A stretch of DNA of 64,000 nt. Source: WJKG01 sp964627305 (GTDB lineage Bacteria; Zixibacteria; MSB-5A5; GN15; FEB-12). Below are positions 1 to 11,046 of the stretch, one piece after another (the stretch's first letter is position 1; each line of letters starts with the position of its first letter). Made by a program: the position numbers and the translations under genes. The stretch covers positions 11,259 through 75,258 of the forward strand of contig CAZVHP010000012.1 in assembly GCA_964627305.1 (NCBI GenBank), given 5' to 3'. The notes under the pieces were generated by a model. That model searched no databases and was not told the DNA's origin. It saw only the letters and a list, made by a program, of their open reading frames with translations.

Positions 1-2
1 TA

Positions 3-170
3 GTGGATTCGGAGGGCAGATTAGGTCCGCCTGAGTTGGTCATAAGGGGCATTGTCGGTGAGCCTTCGCTGACCGCCGATGGGCGCTATCTGTATTTCGT
101 GCACGTGCTGTCAGACGCGGCGGGTGGATTCGATGCCGACATCTGGTATGTGGAACGGAAGGGACTGTGA
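3..170 (+). CDS. C-terminal end of a PD40 (TolB-like) beta-propeller protein, partial
   Basis: An open frame runs in from the left edge and stops at TGA 168-170, giving 55 residues. It contains a typical PD40/WD40-like blade: EPSLTADGRYLYFVHVL followed by FDADIWYVER. Families with such blades (TolB, periplasmic PD40 proteins) are usually exported, but the signal peptide would lie outside the window. The gene converges on the minus-strand transglutaminase gene, about 205 bases away. The function of the whole protein cannot be told from this tail. Confidence 0.7.
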   Translation: MDSEGRLGPPELVIRGIVGEPSLTADGRYLYFVHVLSDAAGGFDADIWYVERKGL

Positions 171-375
171 CCGGCAGCAGGCGCAGAGGCAGGCGGTGGT
201 GGCATTGCCCGGTGCGATTGAACGGTTGGCACAGAGGCGCACTGCGACCGGACGCAGACCGTTTCCGAGCTGCTGTCCAGTTGCAGGACGTGGTGGTTTG
301 TGACTTGCCCCGGGATGTTCTGGCTATTCGGGTGTCCCGGTGCGCGGGCTGTTGGCAGCACGCGATTAGACCGGC

Positions 376-2001
376 TCAGTGCCCGGTGGTGTCGGTGTTG
401 AGTTCAAGTGGGGTCCATTCGCCGAAGTTCTCAGCCTCTATCTTACAGCGGCCCACTGACGTCCAGCGCTCATTGGCATTGTAGCTCCATTCGAGGAATT
501 CCGAGCCACCGCCACCGGAGGTGGTAATCAGGAAGCGGTTGGCCAGGAAGCCGAAATAGTCGGCGCGCGTGGCCGGCCACGGGGAATCGCCGCCGGAGGG
601 ATCAACGGGCACCCACTCATAGCCCGGCAGGTAGACCTCGACCCAGCGGTGGAACACTCGATCGTGCGAGGCATCATCGTTGCGGACAACCACCGACCCG
701 ACATACCGTGCCGGCAACCCGGCCGCCCGACACATGGCAATGTAGACGAACGTGTATTCCGAGCAGGAGCCTGTCCCCCGCTCGAGCACAGTCGGTGCAA
801 CATTCCATCCTCCGGCCAGTTCATACTCGATGTGCTCTATCACATAGTTGTATATCTTCCGGGCAATCCAGTAGGCGTTGGTTTCATCGCCCACAGCCTT
901 TCTGACTGCGGTCCGGATTACCTCGTGTTCATAGTCGAACTTGGCATCGTTGGCGAGATAGGTGTTCTTGATTTCAGCGGGAATGTCATTCAGTGTCCCG
1001 ACTCTGTCCGGGAAGATGTAGTAGCGGTTCTGAAAGAGGCGCACGTTGTTAGTCATAGTGACAGTGGTGAACTCGCCGGCCGCCATGTCGGCGAAGCTGA
1101 AATGGGCCACGCGCTGGCCCCATTTGTCAGTTAAGAACTGCCGGGGCGGGGGGGCGAACACGGGTTCGGACAGCAGGGTCTGGTTGGGCATGTCGTGCGG
1201 AACGGCCAGGTAGACGTCAAGCGTCCTGACTGAATCAGGCCCGAAGTTGCGTACCTGATGAACGAACGTGAGTTGCTGGTCTTTCTGTTCAGTGCGGTCG
1301 AACCGGGTGGTATCGTGTACGACAATCTGGTACACGCGATCTGACTGGTAATCGACATTCCAGAGATGCTTTCCGTCCCAGGCCAGTCCCCAGGGATGCT
1401 TGCCGGGGGCATTAAGTGTGAGAATGACATCGCCGCTGGTCGGGTGGACCATGAAGATCTTATCGCGGTAGCGATCGCTGACCCAGAGGCAGGTGCCATC
1501 GAAGGTCAGGCCCATCGGGTTTGGGGTGGGCGCCTTGATGCTGCTGATAGTAGTGCCATCGTTGTTGTCGATCCTATGGAGTTCATCGGAGGCGTCATCG
1601 ACAATCCACAGCCACTGTCCGTCAAAGGCCAGCCCGTTGGGTGACCCGGCGGCGCACCAGATGGTGCGTTCCACTACGCGGGTGACGGGGTTGATGGCGA
1701 AGATGGTCTCTTCACGCGAATCGACACACCACAGCCAGGTACCGTCGAATGTCAGGCCGCGGGGATGATAGGCTGGTGACTTGATAGAGTCGCGGACGTT
1801 GCCGGTGGCGGTGTCGATTTGGTAGAGGTAGTCAGTGAAGTGATCGACCAGCCACAGATGGGTACCATCGAACGTCAGCCCGTGGGGGTGGTGTGTGGTC
1901 AGCGTGATGCTTCGCACGGTGTCGCCGGGGGTAGCGTTGGTAGTGGCGCCGATCAGAATGAGCAGGACAAGTGTCAGCAGAGTGTATCTCGTGGTATTCA
2001 T
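376..2001 (-). CDS. Secreted NHL-like propeller plus transglutaminase-like domain protein
   Basis: A 541-residue protein with a signal peptide (hydrophobic stretch about residues 8-21). Residues about 35-230 hold five repeats of the form GLTFDGTxLWxVD, as in Vgb/NHL beta-propellers. Residues about 340-475 form a transglutaminase-like (PF01841) domain with a full triad: Cys413 in GTGSCSEY, His451 in FHRWVEV and Asp467 in WVPVDPS. This superfamily cleaves or cross-links amide bonds; the substrate here is unknown, and an extracellular or periplasmic place is inferred from the signal peptide. The start at 2001 is supported by the signal peptide directly after it. A second transglutaminase-like gene lies at 62347-63777. 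A single-gene unit is likely. Confidence 0.85.
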   Translation of the reverse strand: MNTTRYTLLTLVLLILIGATTNATPGDTVRSITLTTHHPHGLTFDGTHLWLVDHFTDYLYQIDTATGNVRDSIKSPAYHPRGLTFDGTWLWCVDSREETIFAINPVTRVVERTIWCAAGSPNGLAFDGQWLWIVDDASDELHRIDNNDGTTISSIKAPTPNPMGLTFDGTCLWVSDRYRDKIFMVHPTSGDVILTLNAPGKHPWGLAWDGKHLWNVDYQSDRVYQIVVHDTTRFDRTEQKDQQLTFVHQVRNFGPDSVRTLDVYLAVPHDMPNQTLLSEPVFAPPPRQFLTDKWGQRVAHFSFADMAAGEFTTVTMTNNVRLFQNRYYIFPDRVGTLNDIPAEIKNTYLANDAKFDYEHEVIRTAVRKAVGDETNAYWIARKIYNYVIEHIEYELAGGWNVAPTVLERGTGSCSEYTFVYIAMCRAAGLPARYVGSVVVRNDDASHDRVFHRWVEVYLPGYEWVPVDPSGGDSPWPATRADYFGFLANRFLITTSGGGGSEFLEWSYNANERWTSVGRCKIEAENFGEWTPLELNTDTTGH

Positions 2002-2204
2002 AGTGGAATCCCTCCGTCACAGGTTTCAGTGAGCGGGCACTGGCTGCTGTAGAAGGTGAGGATAACCGGCTAAAAGATCAAGGAGAAACCAAGAGCAGGT
2101 GACAGCTGCCTATTGCCTGCTCGTTGTGAATGGCGTATTGGCCACAAGGCAGCGAACAGGTCCGCAACATTGTTCGCGGGGGACAGTCGGAGGTCCTGGC
2201 GAGC

Positions 2205-2234
2205 GGGAAGAAGCCCGATGACGGGCTTCTTCCC
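2205..2234 (-). terminator. Perfect 13-bp hairpin downstream of the oligopeptidase gene
   Basis: GGGAAGAAGCCCG pairs perfectly with CGGGCTTCTTCCC around a 4-base loop (ATGA). It lies about 50 bases past the stop of the minus-strand oligopeptidase gene. No T-tract follows on the minus strand, so it may be a weak or factor-aided terminator, or an mRNA-stabilising hairpin. The rest of 2002-2284 shows nothing I can name. Confidence 0.5.
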
Positions 2235-2284
2235 TGCGGAATCGTGGACCGGTGTGATTCTCCGGCTTTCGGCAAGCATCTCTG

Positions 2285-4405
2285 TTAGCGCCGCATGTTG
2301 AGAACATCGAGTACAAAGGCGTATTCGAAGGCTTGTTCCCTGAGGGCATCATAGCGTCCGGAGGCGCCGCCGTGCCCGGCCATGTTGACCTTGAGCAGCA
2401 GGCGGTTGTTGTCGGTCTTGAGCGCGCGCAGCCTGGCGACCCATTTGGCGGGCTCCCAGTACATCACGCGGGTGTCGTTATAGCCCGTCATTGCCAGCAT
2501 GTGGGGATAGTGCTGCGCTTTGACATTGTCGTACGGTGAGTAGGAGTACATGTAGTCGAAGTACTCCTTGTCGTAGGGGTTGCCCCATTCGTCGTACTCG
2601 ATCACAGACAGCGGCATGGTGGAGTCCATAATAGTGTTTATGATATCGACAAAGGGCACCTCGGCAATCGCAATCCTGAACAGGTCCGGTCGCATATTCA
2701 CCACCGCGCCGACCAGCAGGCCTCCGGCGGATCCGCCGCCGATAACGAGCTGGTCACTGGTCGTGAAACCGCGCTGAATCAGGTGTTCGGCACAGGCGAT
2801 GAAATCGGTGAAGGTGTTCTTCTTGTTGAGGAGTCGGCCGTCATCGTACCATGTGCGGCCCATAGCATCGGAGCCGCGAACATGAGGGATGGCAAAGATG
2901 AAGCCGCGATCCAGCAGGCTCAGACGGCTGGAAGAGAAGTAGGGATCCATAGTGATGCCGTAGGAGCCATAGCCGTACAGGTACAGCGGGGCCGGGAGCT
3001 TGTCGGTGGTTGTCCGGCGGTAGACCATCGAGACGGGAATGCGGGCACCATCGGGGGCCTCGGCCCAGATGCGTTCGGTAGCATAGTCCTCGGAGGTAAA
3101 CCCGCCGCCGATCTCATCCTGCTTCCTCAGTTCAAGTGTGCGGCCGGCGACATGGTAGTCATAGACCGTCCGCGGTGTGACCATCGAAGTGTATGTGAAG
3201 CGCAGCCTGTCGGTGTCGTATTCGGGATTGTCGCTGCCATAGGCGGCGTAGACCGGCTCGGGCATGCGAATGGTGTGAATGTCACCGGATGCGAAGTCCA
3301 TAATGCGGATCCGCCGGAGGCCCTCGGCGCGCTCGTAGATGGCCATAAAGTCAGCAAAGCAACTGACGTTTTCAAGGAGTACGGAGTCCCGGTGGGCGAT
3401 GACCTCGGTCCAGTTGGCCCTGGCGGGTCGGGTTACGGGTGCGCTCATGAGCTTGAAGTTGACGGCATTGTCATTGGTGACGATGTAGAACCTGTCGCCG
3501 TGATGATCGACTGAGTACTCCAGTTTTGGTGTACGCGGCTGTATGATGGTGAAGCGGCCGGTGGGGTTGTCGGCCCGCAGGTAGTGGTACTCGTGGCTGG
3601 TCTGGCTGCCGATTCCCATGAGGATGTACTCGCCACTGCGGGAACGATCAAGACCGATGTAGAACCCGGGGTCTTTCTCCTCGAACACGATGATATCGGC
3701 GGCTGCCTTCTGACCGAGTTGGTGGCGATAGACACGGTACGGGCGCCAGGCAGCGTCGAAGACAGTGTAGAAGAACGTGAGATTGTCGTTCGCCCAGGCG
3801 AAGCTGTAGGCGACGCTGTCGATCTGATCGGGGTAGATCTCGCCGGTTTCGAGGTTTTTGATGCGGACAGTGTAGCGCTCGCTGCCGGTGAAGTCCATGC
3901 CCCAGGCGAGCAGCTTGTGGTCGGGGCTGACCACAAAGATGCCGAGGGATGCGAATTCTCTGCCTTCAGCAAGCTCGTTAACGTCCAGAAGTATCTCCTC
4001 GGCTGCCTCAAGGGAACCCAACTTGCGGCAGTAGATGCTGTACTGCTTGCCTTCCTCGGTGCGGGAGTAGTAGTAATAGTCGTCTTTCTTGACAGGGACA
4101 GACAGGTCGGTCTCCTTGATGCGACCGACCATTTCGTCATACAGGTTCTGTTGCAACTCGGTCGTGTGCATCATGACCGAATCGGCGTAGGCGTTCTCGG
4201 CCTCGATATAGGCGAGGACGTCGGGGTGATCACGTTCGCGGAGCCAGTGGTAGTTGTCGACCATCTCCCGGCCGTGGACGGTATCGTAATGAGGCTCGAT
4301 TTTGGCAACTGGTGGTGTCGGCTCCTGAACACGATGTCCACAGGCAACGGCAATTATGAGGGCCACGAATGCGGCCGCAATGAAGCGGAGAACCAATCTG
4401 GTCAT
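2285..4405 (-). CDS. ptrB: Oligopeptidase B-like S9A serine peptidase, probable lipoprotein
   Basis: A 706-residue prolyl-oligopeptidase-family peptidase, normal length for oligopeptidase B. An N-terminal seven-blade propeller (about residues 35-430) is followed by an alpha/beta-hydrolase domain. The triad is visible: Ser559 in GGGSAGG, Asp644 in YNDTRV and His678 in MAGHGG. Family members cut short peptides, often after basic residues. The N-terminus is a lipoprotein signal with lipobox AVAC and Cys22, so this enzyme is probably anchored in the envelope, whereas classical oligopeptidase B is cytosolic. The symbol refers to the family; substrate preference is not shown by the sequence. The gene is monocistronic, with a hairpin after it. 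Confidence 0.9.
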   Translation of the reverse strand: MTRLVLRFIAAAFVALIIAVACGHRVQEPTPPVAKIEPHYDTVHGREMVDNYHWLRERDHPDVLAYIEAENAYADSVMMHTTELQQNLYDEMVGRIKETDLSVPVKKDDYYYYSRTEEGKQYSIYCRKLGSLEAAEEILLDVNELAEGREFASLGIFVVSPDHKLLAWGMDFTGSERYTVRIKNLETGEIYPDQIDSVAYSFAWANDNLTFFYTVFDAAWRPYRVYRHQLGQKAAADIIVFEEKDPGFYIGLDRSRSGEYILMGIGSQTSHEYHYLRADNPTGRFTIIQPRTPKLEYSVDHHGDRFYIVTNDNAVNFKLMSAPVTRPARANWTEVIAHRDSVLLENVSCFADFMAIYERAEGLRRIRIMDFASGDIHTIRMPEPVYAAYGSDNPEYDTDRLRFTYTSMVTPRTVYDYHVAGRTLELRKQDEIGGGFTSEDYATERIWAEAPDGARIPVSMVYRRTTTDKLPAPLYLYGYGSYGITMDPYFSSSRLSLLDRGFIFAIPHVRGSDAMGRTWYDDGRLLNKKNTFTDFIACAEHLIQRGFTTSDQLVIGGGSAGGLLVGAVVNMRPDLFRIAIAEVPFVDIINTIMDSTMPLSVIEYDEWGNPYDKEYFDYMYSYSPYDNVKAQHYPHMLAMTGYNDTRVMYWEPAKWVARLRALKTDNNRLLLKVNMAGHGGASGRYDALREQAFEYAFVLDVLNMRR

Positions 4406-4604
4406 GCAAACCTCTCAGCGTGTATATTTGGAGTATGTTCGCTCTTCCTTACGAGGTGAGCCGTCGAACACGGGGCGGCAGTCTCGAACCACAATAGTGA
4501 ATACGGGACTTCGCTGTCAAGGTTTAGGAAACTGCGGTCGATGAACGGGTCTCGATCCGTGACGGATTGAGGCTGCGAAGACAAGCCTGGCCGGGGGTTA
4601 AGGT

Positions 4605-4937
4605 TCAGTCAATGCGGTCGATTTTGGAGGCGACGACGAAGTCGTTGATTGAGAGCCCGCCGATGGCGTGAGTCCAGAGGGTTATTCTGACCTTGTTCCA
4701 GTTATGCATGAAGATGTCGGGATGATGGCCTTCGTTTTCCGCAATCTCAGCTACCTTGTTGACGAAGGCGAGGGCGTGGTTGAAATCGGCGAAGGTGAAG
4801 TCACGTTCGATTCTGGTGTCGTGGTCAATGACAGTCCATTGAGTAACCTGATCGAGGTACTGGCTGAATTGATCGCGAGCGAGCGGATCGACGCCGCCCT
4901 CGCACGGCTGGCATGTCTTCTGATGCAGGGTGTCCAT
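4605..4937 (-). CDS. phhB: Pterin-4a-carbinolamine dehydratase
   Basis: 110 residues, the usual size of the PCD/DCoH family. The motif EIAENEGHHPDIFMHNWNKV carries the HHP signature that dehydrates 4a-hydroxytetrahydropterin, regenerating the cofactor of aromatic amino acid hydroxylases. The ATG at 4937 was chosen because the family begins there; a longer reading reaches 5186 but runs through the end of phhA. It starts 13 bases after the hydroxylase stop, so the two are almost surely co-transcribed and work in the same reaction cycle. Confidence 0.93.
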   Translation of the reverse strand: MDTLHQKTCQPCEGGVDPLARDQFSQYLDQVTQWTVIDHDTRIERDFTFADFNHALAFVNKVAEIAENEGHHPDIFMHNWNKVRITLWTHAIGGLSINDFVVASKIDRID

Positions 4938-4950
4938 AGAGTGTCCTTTC

Positions 4951-6819
4951 TTACTGAGGGTGCTTTCCGCTATGGTTGTCGCTGTCCTGATGCGCCAACT
5001 CCAGACCGATATCGAGCAGGTGAGCAGTTTCGGGGCGACTTGTCCTGAGGTCATCGATATGGGCCCGTGCAGTGGCAACCAGCGGCTGCGGGCCGGCCGC
5101 ACGGGCTGTCTCGTAGATTTCCACCGGCAGTAACCAGTCCCGGGGGAATTCCGATCTGACGGCATCGAAGAGGCTTTCAAGATCATGGATTGGCTTGTTG
5201 CCGTCGCGAATACTCCGCGACATCTGGTACAGGCTTTGCAGGCGCATTGTGGTATCGTCGCAGGGGGGACGTGCAGAGCGCTCTTTCGGGACCAAAGACA
5301 CCTGCTGGTAAGCGTCCTTGTCGGCGGCCCCGGAGAAGACCGAGACGATGCTCTCCCCCACCGCCATATCGTAGGTTCCCCAGGCGGGATCGAACAGGGG
5401 TTCGTCGTGATCGGTGACAGTGCAGTCGGTGAAGGTCATGAGGATGAGCTTATCGCGGCGTCTTTCGAGCCCACTGAGCAGTCCCCTGACAATGACGCCG
5501 CTGCTGAACGTGAGAGTTGAGCGGTGGCCGACTCGGATTCCGAGGGAGATCAGGTCGGAGTCGGTCATGTCTTCGAGAGGTTTGTCGGTGTTGGCAAGCC
5601 TGCCGACGGGGGAACTGAAGCCATCGGCGTGATACTCCTTGCCGTGCCCGACGAGTTGCCGATTGTCAAAGGCCAGGGCTGAGGGTCCGGAGAGGTGGAG
5701 GTAGTACGGCTGGTCATCGGGGCCGTAGCGAGCGCGGCTGATCACGCCAGTGACCTGCAGACCGGAGCTGAATTCGGCGGTGGCGGGGTTGGCAGACTCT
5801 ACTGCCTTCTCGAGGCCGGGTTTGCCGCCGGTGATGAACGCCATGGTGGTGGCGAAATCCTCGAGCACCTGATTGAGGTGGGCGAAGTCACGACAGACAA
5901 ACAGTTGCGGTTGTTCGGTGGTGATGTCGAAGGCGCAGGTGGCGGCCTCGATCGTGTAGGCAATCTTGGTGACCCGCGTGTCATCGAGGCAGTTTTTTGC
6001 TTCACCGATCGAGGAGAGCAGGCCGGCGCCGTAGATCTTGTAGTTATCGACGGTGCCGATGAGTCCGTACTCGACTGTCCACCAGTGCAGGCGGCTCAGC
6101 AGGGCCATTTCGGAGGGTTTGCCGAGGTTAGCCTGGCGATATTCGACATCCTTCTGTGCCCTTTCGATGTCTTGTGGATCAGCGTGGGGCTGTTCCTTGA
6201 GGATCGACAGGTGCCTGATGGCCTCATACAGTTCGAAGTCCCTGCGCGATGACATAGCTTTGGCGCCGACTTCGCCGAAACGCCGCAGGTAGTCGGCGTA
6301 CTCCTGATCGACAATGATGGGGGCGTGGCCGGCGGCCTCGTGGACGATATCGGGCGCTGGCGTGTACTCGACATGGCCAAGCTGGCGCATCTCACAGGCG
6401 ATTGGGAGAACGCGGTGGGCCTGGAACTCCATGAATGCCGCCGGCGGGATGAAGCCATCGACAGCGACCGCACCCCAGCCGATATTGGCCAGGATGCGGT
6501 TCATTTGTTCGATACGGGGTATTTTGTCGAGGTCGATGCCGGTTCCCAGCAGGCCCTGGAAGTAGAACTTGTGAGCGTACTTCTTGTGGAAGGCCACGGC
6601 ACGCCTCATGATGTAGCGCCAGACGGCATGATCGATGGGGGTGTAGGCTTCCCAGTTCTGGTCTACGACGAACTGTTTGAGGTGATCGGGCAGATTGCGA
6701 ACGTTTTCGTTTTCGACGGTATCCCAGAAGGGGACGTGATCGGTCGCGGCTGCTGCGGATTGGGCGGTATCGGCCGCCCTGAGCTGTCGGGGCCGGTGAT
6801 GACGCTGCCAGAGATTCAT
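4951..6819 (-). CDS. phhA: Aromatic amino acid (phenylalanine 4-) hydroxylase, long form
   Basis: 622 residues. The biopterin-dependent hydroxylase core is at about residues 50-330. The iron ligands are visible: His160 and His165 in IVHEAAGH, and Glu250 in WTVEYGL. It converts phenylalanine to tyrosine with tetrahydropterin and O2, the entry step of the tyrosine pathway encoded upstream on the same strand. About 290 residues follow the core, much longer than the roughly 260-300 residue proteobacterial PhhA. Long forms occur in the Bacteroidetes, but I cannot assign the extension. A start at 6819 is preceded by AGGTAGGTG. A TATAAT box lies 80 bases upstream. Confidence 0.9.
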   Translation of the reverse strand: MNLWQRHHRPRQLRAADTAQSAAAATDHVPFWDTVENENVRNLPDHLKQFVVDQNWEAYTPIDHAVWRYIMRRAVAFHKKYAHKFYFQGLLGTGIDLDKIPRIEQMNRILANIGWGAVAVDGFIPPAAFMEFQAHRVLPIACEMRQLGHVEYTPAPDIVHEAAGHAPIIVDQEYADYLRRFGEVGAKAMSSRRDFELYEAIRHLSILKEQPHADPQDIERAQKDVEYRQANLGKPSEMALLSRLHWWTVEYGLIGTVDNYKIYGAGLLSSIGEAKNCLDDTRVTKIAYTIEAATCAFDITTEQPQLFVCRDFAHLNQVLEDFATTMAFITGGKPGLEKAVESANPATAEFSSGLQVTGVISRARYGPDDQPYYLHLSGPSALAFDNRQLVGHGKEYHADGFSSPVGRLANTDKPLEDMTDSDLISLGIRVGHRSTLTFSSGVIVRGLLSGLERRRDKLILMTFTDCTVTDHDEPLFDPAWGTYDMAVGESIVSVFSGAADKDAYQQVSLVPKERSARPPCDDTTMRLQSLYQMSRSIRDGNKPIHDLESLFDAVRSEFPRDWLLPVEIYETARAAGPQPLVATARAHIDDLRTSRPETAHLLDIGLELAHQDSDNHSGKHPQ

Positions 6820-6897
6820 CGCACACCTACCTGTTGCCTGCCGGTCGGGGAGTGGGGCCGGCGTGTTTTATGGTCTATTTGCATCTATGTTAACCAT

Positions 6898-6903
6898 ATT
6901 ATA
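6898..6903 (-). promoter_or_regulatory. Probable -10 box (TATAAT) of the phhAB promoter
   Basis: Read on the minus strand, TATAAT stands in an AT-rich patch in the 164-base gap between the acetoacetyl-CoA synthetase gene and phhA, about 80 bases ahead of the phhA start. No convincing -35 box sits 17 bases upstream. It suggests that phhAB can be transcribed separately from the rest of the tyrosine cluster. No TyrR-like operator was seen. Confidence 0.45.
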
Positions 6904-6983
6904 CTAATACAAACGTCGTGGCAGAGCAAATGTTTCGTGTTGCACAATGTGACGGTCATGAGGGGACAGCGGGGAAAGGGCGT

Positions 6984-8945
<1,962 letters not shown>

Positions 8946-9008
8946 CGCTTTGCTCCTCGCGTTCGGGAATCAGCGTTCGACGTTCAGCGATCAGCACTCG
9001 GACGGCCT

Positions 9009-9983
9009 TCACAGCAGTCCGCGGGAGTGTCCCCATATGAGCGTGTTCCAGGCGAATTCTGTCTGCCTGTGATCGAGGGCGACCCTGGCGGTCAACTGCA
9101 ACCAGATGCCGGTGTGGGGATGCCCGGTATCGGCGGCTGCCTTGACGACTGCAAGCATGCGCTCGTATCGGCCAAGACGGTACCAGCGGTAGAAAGCGGG
9201 AGCGGCCGGGTCATCACAAGGCTGTATAGTGTCGGCGAAATGCTCAGCCTGCGCCGGGTCGGGGATTGTTTCGCAGTTGGCCAATTGAGCGAGGTTGTTG
9301 CCGGTCAGGATGTCGGAGGACCGAATGAAGTCGGGCAGGCGGTCGTAGCCGATCCCCTGCCTGCCGACAGGCTTCCGGACTTCGAAGATGGCCTGGCCCG
9401 AGGCGCGCGTGTAGTAGTCGGCGCTGTTGCGGCCGACCAGATCGATCAGGTCGGGCTCGATGGTTCCGGCAGGTCCGATGATGTCCTCGTCGATGTGAAA
9501 ACGGACCACCTCGCATATGGCGAGGTTACCCGCTCCGGGTCCGTCGCCAAGGGGCACCATTTGCGACAACTGACACTCCATCTGGAACGGTGATTCAGCC
9601 ACGCGCGGCGGGCGGACGAGGTCGCTGCGAATGGGGGTCAGACCGCTCTTGACGAACTCATCGATGTCGGTGTCGTACTCGGTCGAGGTTAGGGAGACTT
9701 GTTCGACGATGTCAAACGGAACGGCCTGGATGACGCATTCGTGCGTGGCGATGAGGTTGTGACAGGTATCCTTGCGACTGCCATCACGCACCCGCAAAGA
9801 TGGTGAGAAGGCGACCGTGGGAGGATTGGCCCCGAAGGCGTTGAAGAATGAAAACGGCGAGAGATTGACCACGCCACTCTCGGAAATGGTCGACACCAGA
9901 GCGATCGGGCGCGGGGCGACGCCGCCGAGCAGATAGCGGTGTATCTCGGCGGTACTCTTTTCATCGGGGCTAAAGTGCAGCAT
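9009..9983 (-). CDS. Flavin reductase-like FMN-binding protein with C-terminal extension
   Basis: 324 residues. The first 200 or so match the flavin-reductase-like fold (DIM6/NTAB, flavoredoxin type): RYLLGGVAPRPIALVST, then VNLSPFSFFNAFGANPPTV, the usual FMN-binding segments. The remaining 120 residues are helical-looking and contain no family I recognise. The gene lies 31 bases after the fumarylacetoacetase-family gene, in the position where a maleylacetoacetate isomerase would be expected. A direct role in the pathway is not shown; flavin-dependent reduction or oxygen protection of a pathway enzyme are guesses. Confidence 0.8.
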   Translation of the reverse strand: MLHFSPDEKSTAEIHRYLLGGVAPRPIALVSTISESGVVNLSPFSFFNAFGANPPTVAFSPSLRVRDGSRKDTCHNLIATHECVIQAVPFDIVEQVSLTSTEYDTDIDEFVKSGLTPIRSDLVRPPRVAESPFQMECQLSQMVPLGDGPGAGNLAICEVVRFHIDEDIIGPAGTIEPDLIDLVGRNSADYYTRASGQAIFEVRKPVGRQGIGYDRLPDFIRSSDILTGNNLAQLANCETIPDPAQAEHFADTIQPCDDPAAPAFYRWYRLGRYERMLAVVKAAADTGHPHTGIWLQLTARVALDHRQTEFAWNTLIWGHSRGLL

Positions 9984-10014
9984 GTCTCAATACCTCACAT
10001 ACCGGGCTTTCGGC

Positions 10015-11046
10015 TCAGCGGCCGGACAGCTCGACATTCTTCTTTTTGGCGAGGATGGAACGATCGGTCGGCGCTTTCACAATCCGGTTGGTCAGTCTTC
10101 CCAGCGCGGTAATCTCCAGTTCCATGGTGTCGCCGGCGTCGAGCCACGTGGGAGTGAATGGTTCGCCGCGCTTGTCGGCTTCGAGGCGGCGGGTACCATT
10201 GAGCTCCAGATAGCAGCCGGTGCCGACGGTTCCGGAACCGATGACATCGCCGGGGTACAGGTCGACGCCGTAGGAGGCGCGTTCGATGATTTCGGCGAAG
10301 GTCCAGTCCATATCCTTGAGGTTGCCCTCGGAGATTAGGGTGCCGTTGTGGCGGGCGGTCATTTTGAGGTCGAACCTGTTGCCGGATTCGCCGGGGACAC
10401 GATATGGCTCAAGCTCATCAACAGTGACCAGCCAGGGGCCGATGGAGGTGGCAAAGTCCTTGCCCTTGGCCGGGCCGAGATTGAGTTTCATCTCTTCCAT
10501 CTGTAACAGGCGCGCGGACCAGTCATTCATGATGGTGTAGCCGGCGATATACTGGTCGGCCTGGCGGGCATCGATGTTACGGCCGTGCCTGCCAATGACG
10601 ATGGCGCATTCCAGCTCGAAATCCAGACGCTGGAGGTGATCGCTTTCCACGATGATGTCGCCCTCGCCGAAGATGGCGTTGTGGTTGGTGAAATAGAAGA
10701 CGGGGTACTGGTCAAATTCGGGGATCATGTCTACTCCCCGATTGCGCCGGGCGGTGGCGACGTGCTGCCGGAAGGCATAGCCATCGCGGCAGGATGGCGG
10801 ATGGGGTACCGGCGCCAGCGGAGTGATATCGGTGACTGGCGGCAGGTCCCTGCCTTCCTGAATGGCTCGCTCGACATTGCGCGCCGCCTCGATGGCTTTG
10901 TTCCCGGCGGAGAGAAGCTCGTTCATGGTCGAGGGTAAATCGGCACCAAGAACCCTGCCTGCCTCGGCGAGGTCGTACGTCTGCTTATCAACGAAAAGCC
11001 CGGCACGCTCCTGGTTGTGCTGATTCTTAAACGATACAAGTTTCAT
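10015..11046 (-). CDS. Fumarylacetoacetate hydrolase family protein
   Basis: 343 residues, FAA-hydrolase family (PF01557), slightly shorter than eukaryotic FAH. Metal-binding acidic residues are seen in RLDFELECAIVIGR and in TIMNDWSARLLQ; the His of YFTNHNAIF matches the catalytic histidine position. It is expected to split fumarylacetoacetate, or maleylacetoacetate directly, into fumarate (or maleate) and acetoacetate. The start at 11046 lies inside the aminotransferase gene (20-base overlap), suggesting translational coupling. Clustering with hppD and hmgA supports the tyrosine pathway over other FAH-family reactions. Confidence 0.88.
   Translation of the reverse strand: MKLVSFKNQHNQERAGLFVDKQTYDLAEAGRVLGADLPSTMNELLSAGNKAIEAARNVERAIQEGRDLPPVTDITPLAPVPHPPSCRDGYAFRQHVATARRNRGVDMIPEFDQYPVFYFTNHNAIFGEGDIIVESDHLQRLDFELECAIVIGRHGRNIDARQADQYIAGYTIMNDWSARLLQMEEMKLNLGPAKGKDFATSIGPWLVTVDELEPYRVPGESGNRFDLKMTARHNGTLISEGNLKDMDWTFAEIIERASYGVDLYPGDVIGSGTVGTGCYLELNGTRRLEADKRGEPFTPTWLDAGDTMELEITALGRLTNRIVKAPTDRSILAKKKNVELSGR

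Noticed and set aside
4938..5186. N-terminal extension of pterin dehydratase
   Set aside because: It lies within the end of phhA in another frame; the 110-residue form matches the family length.
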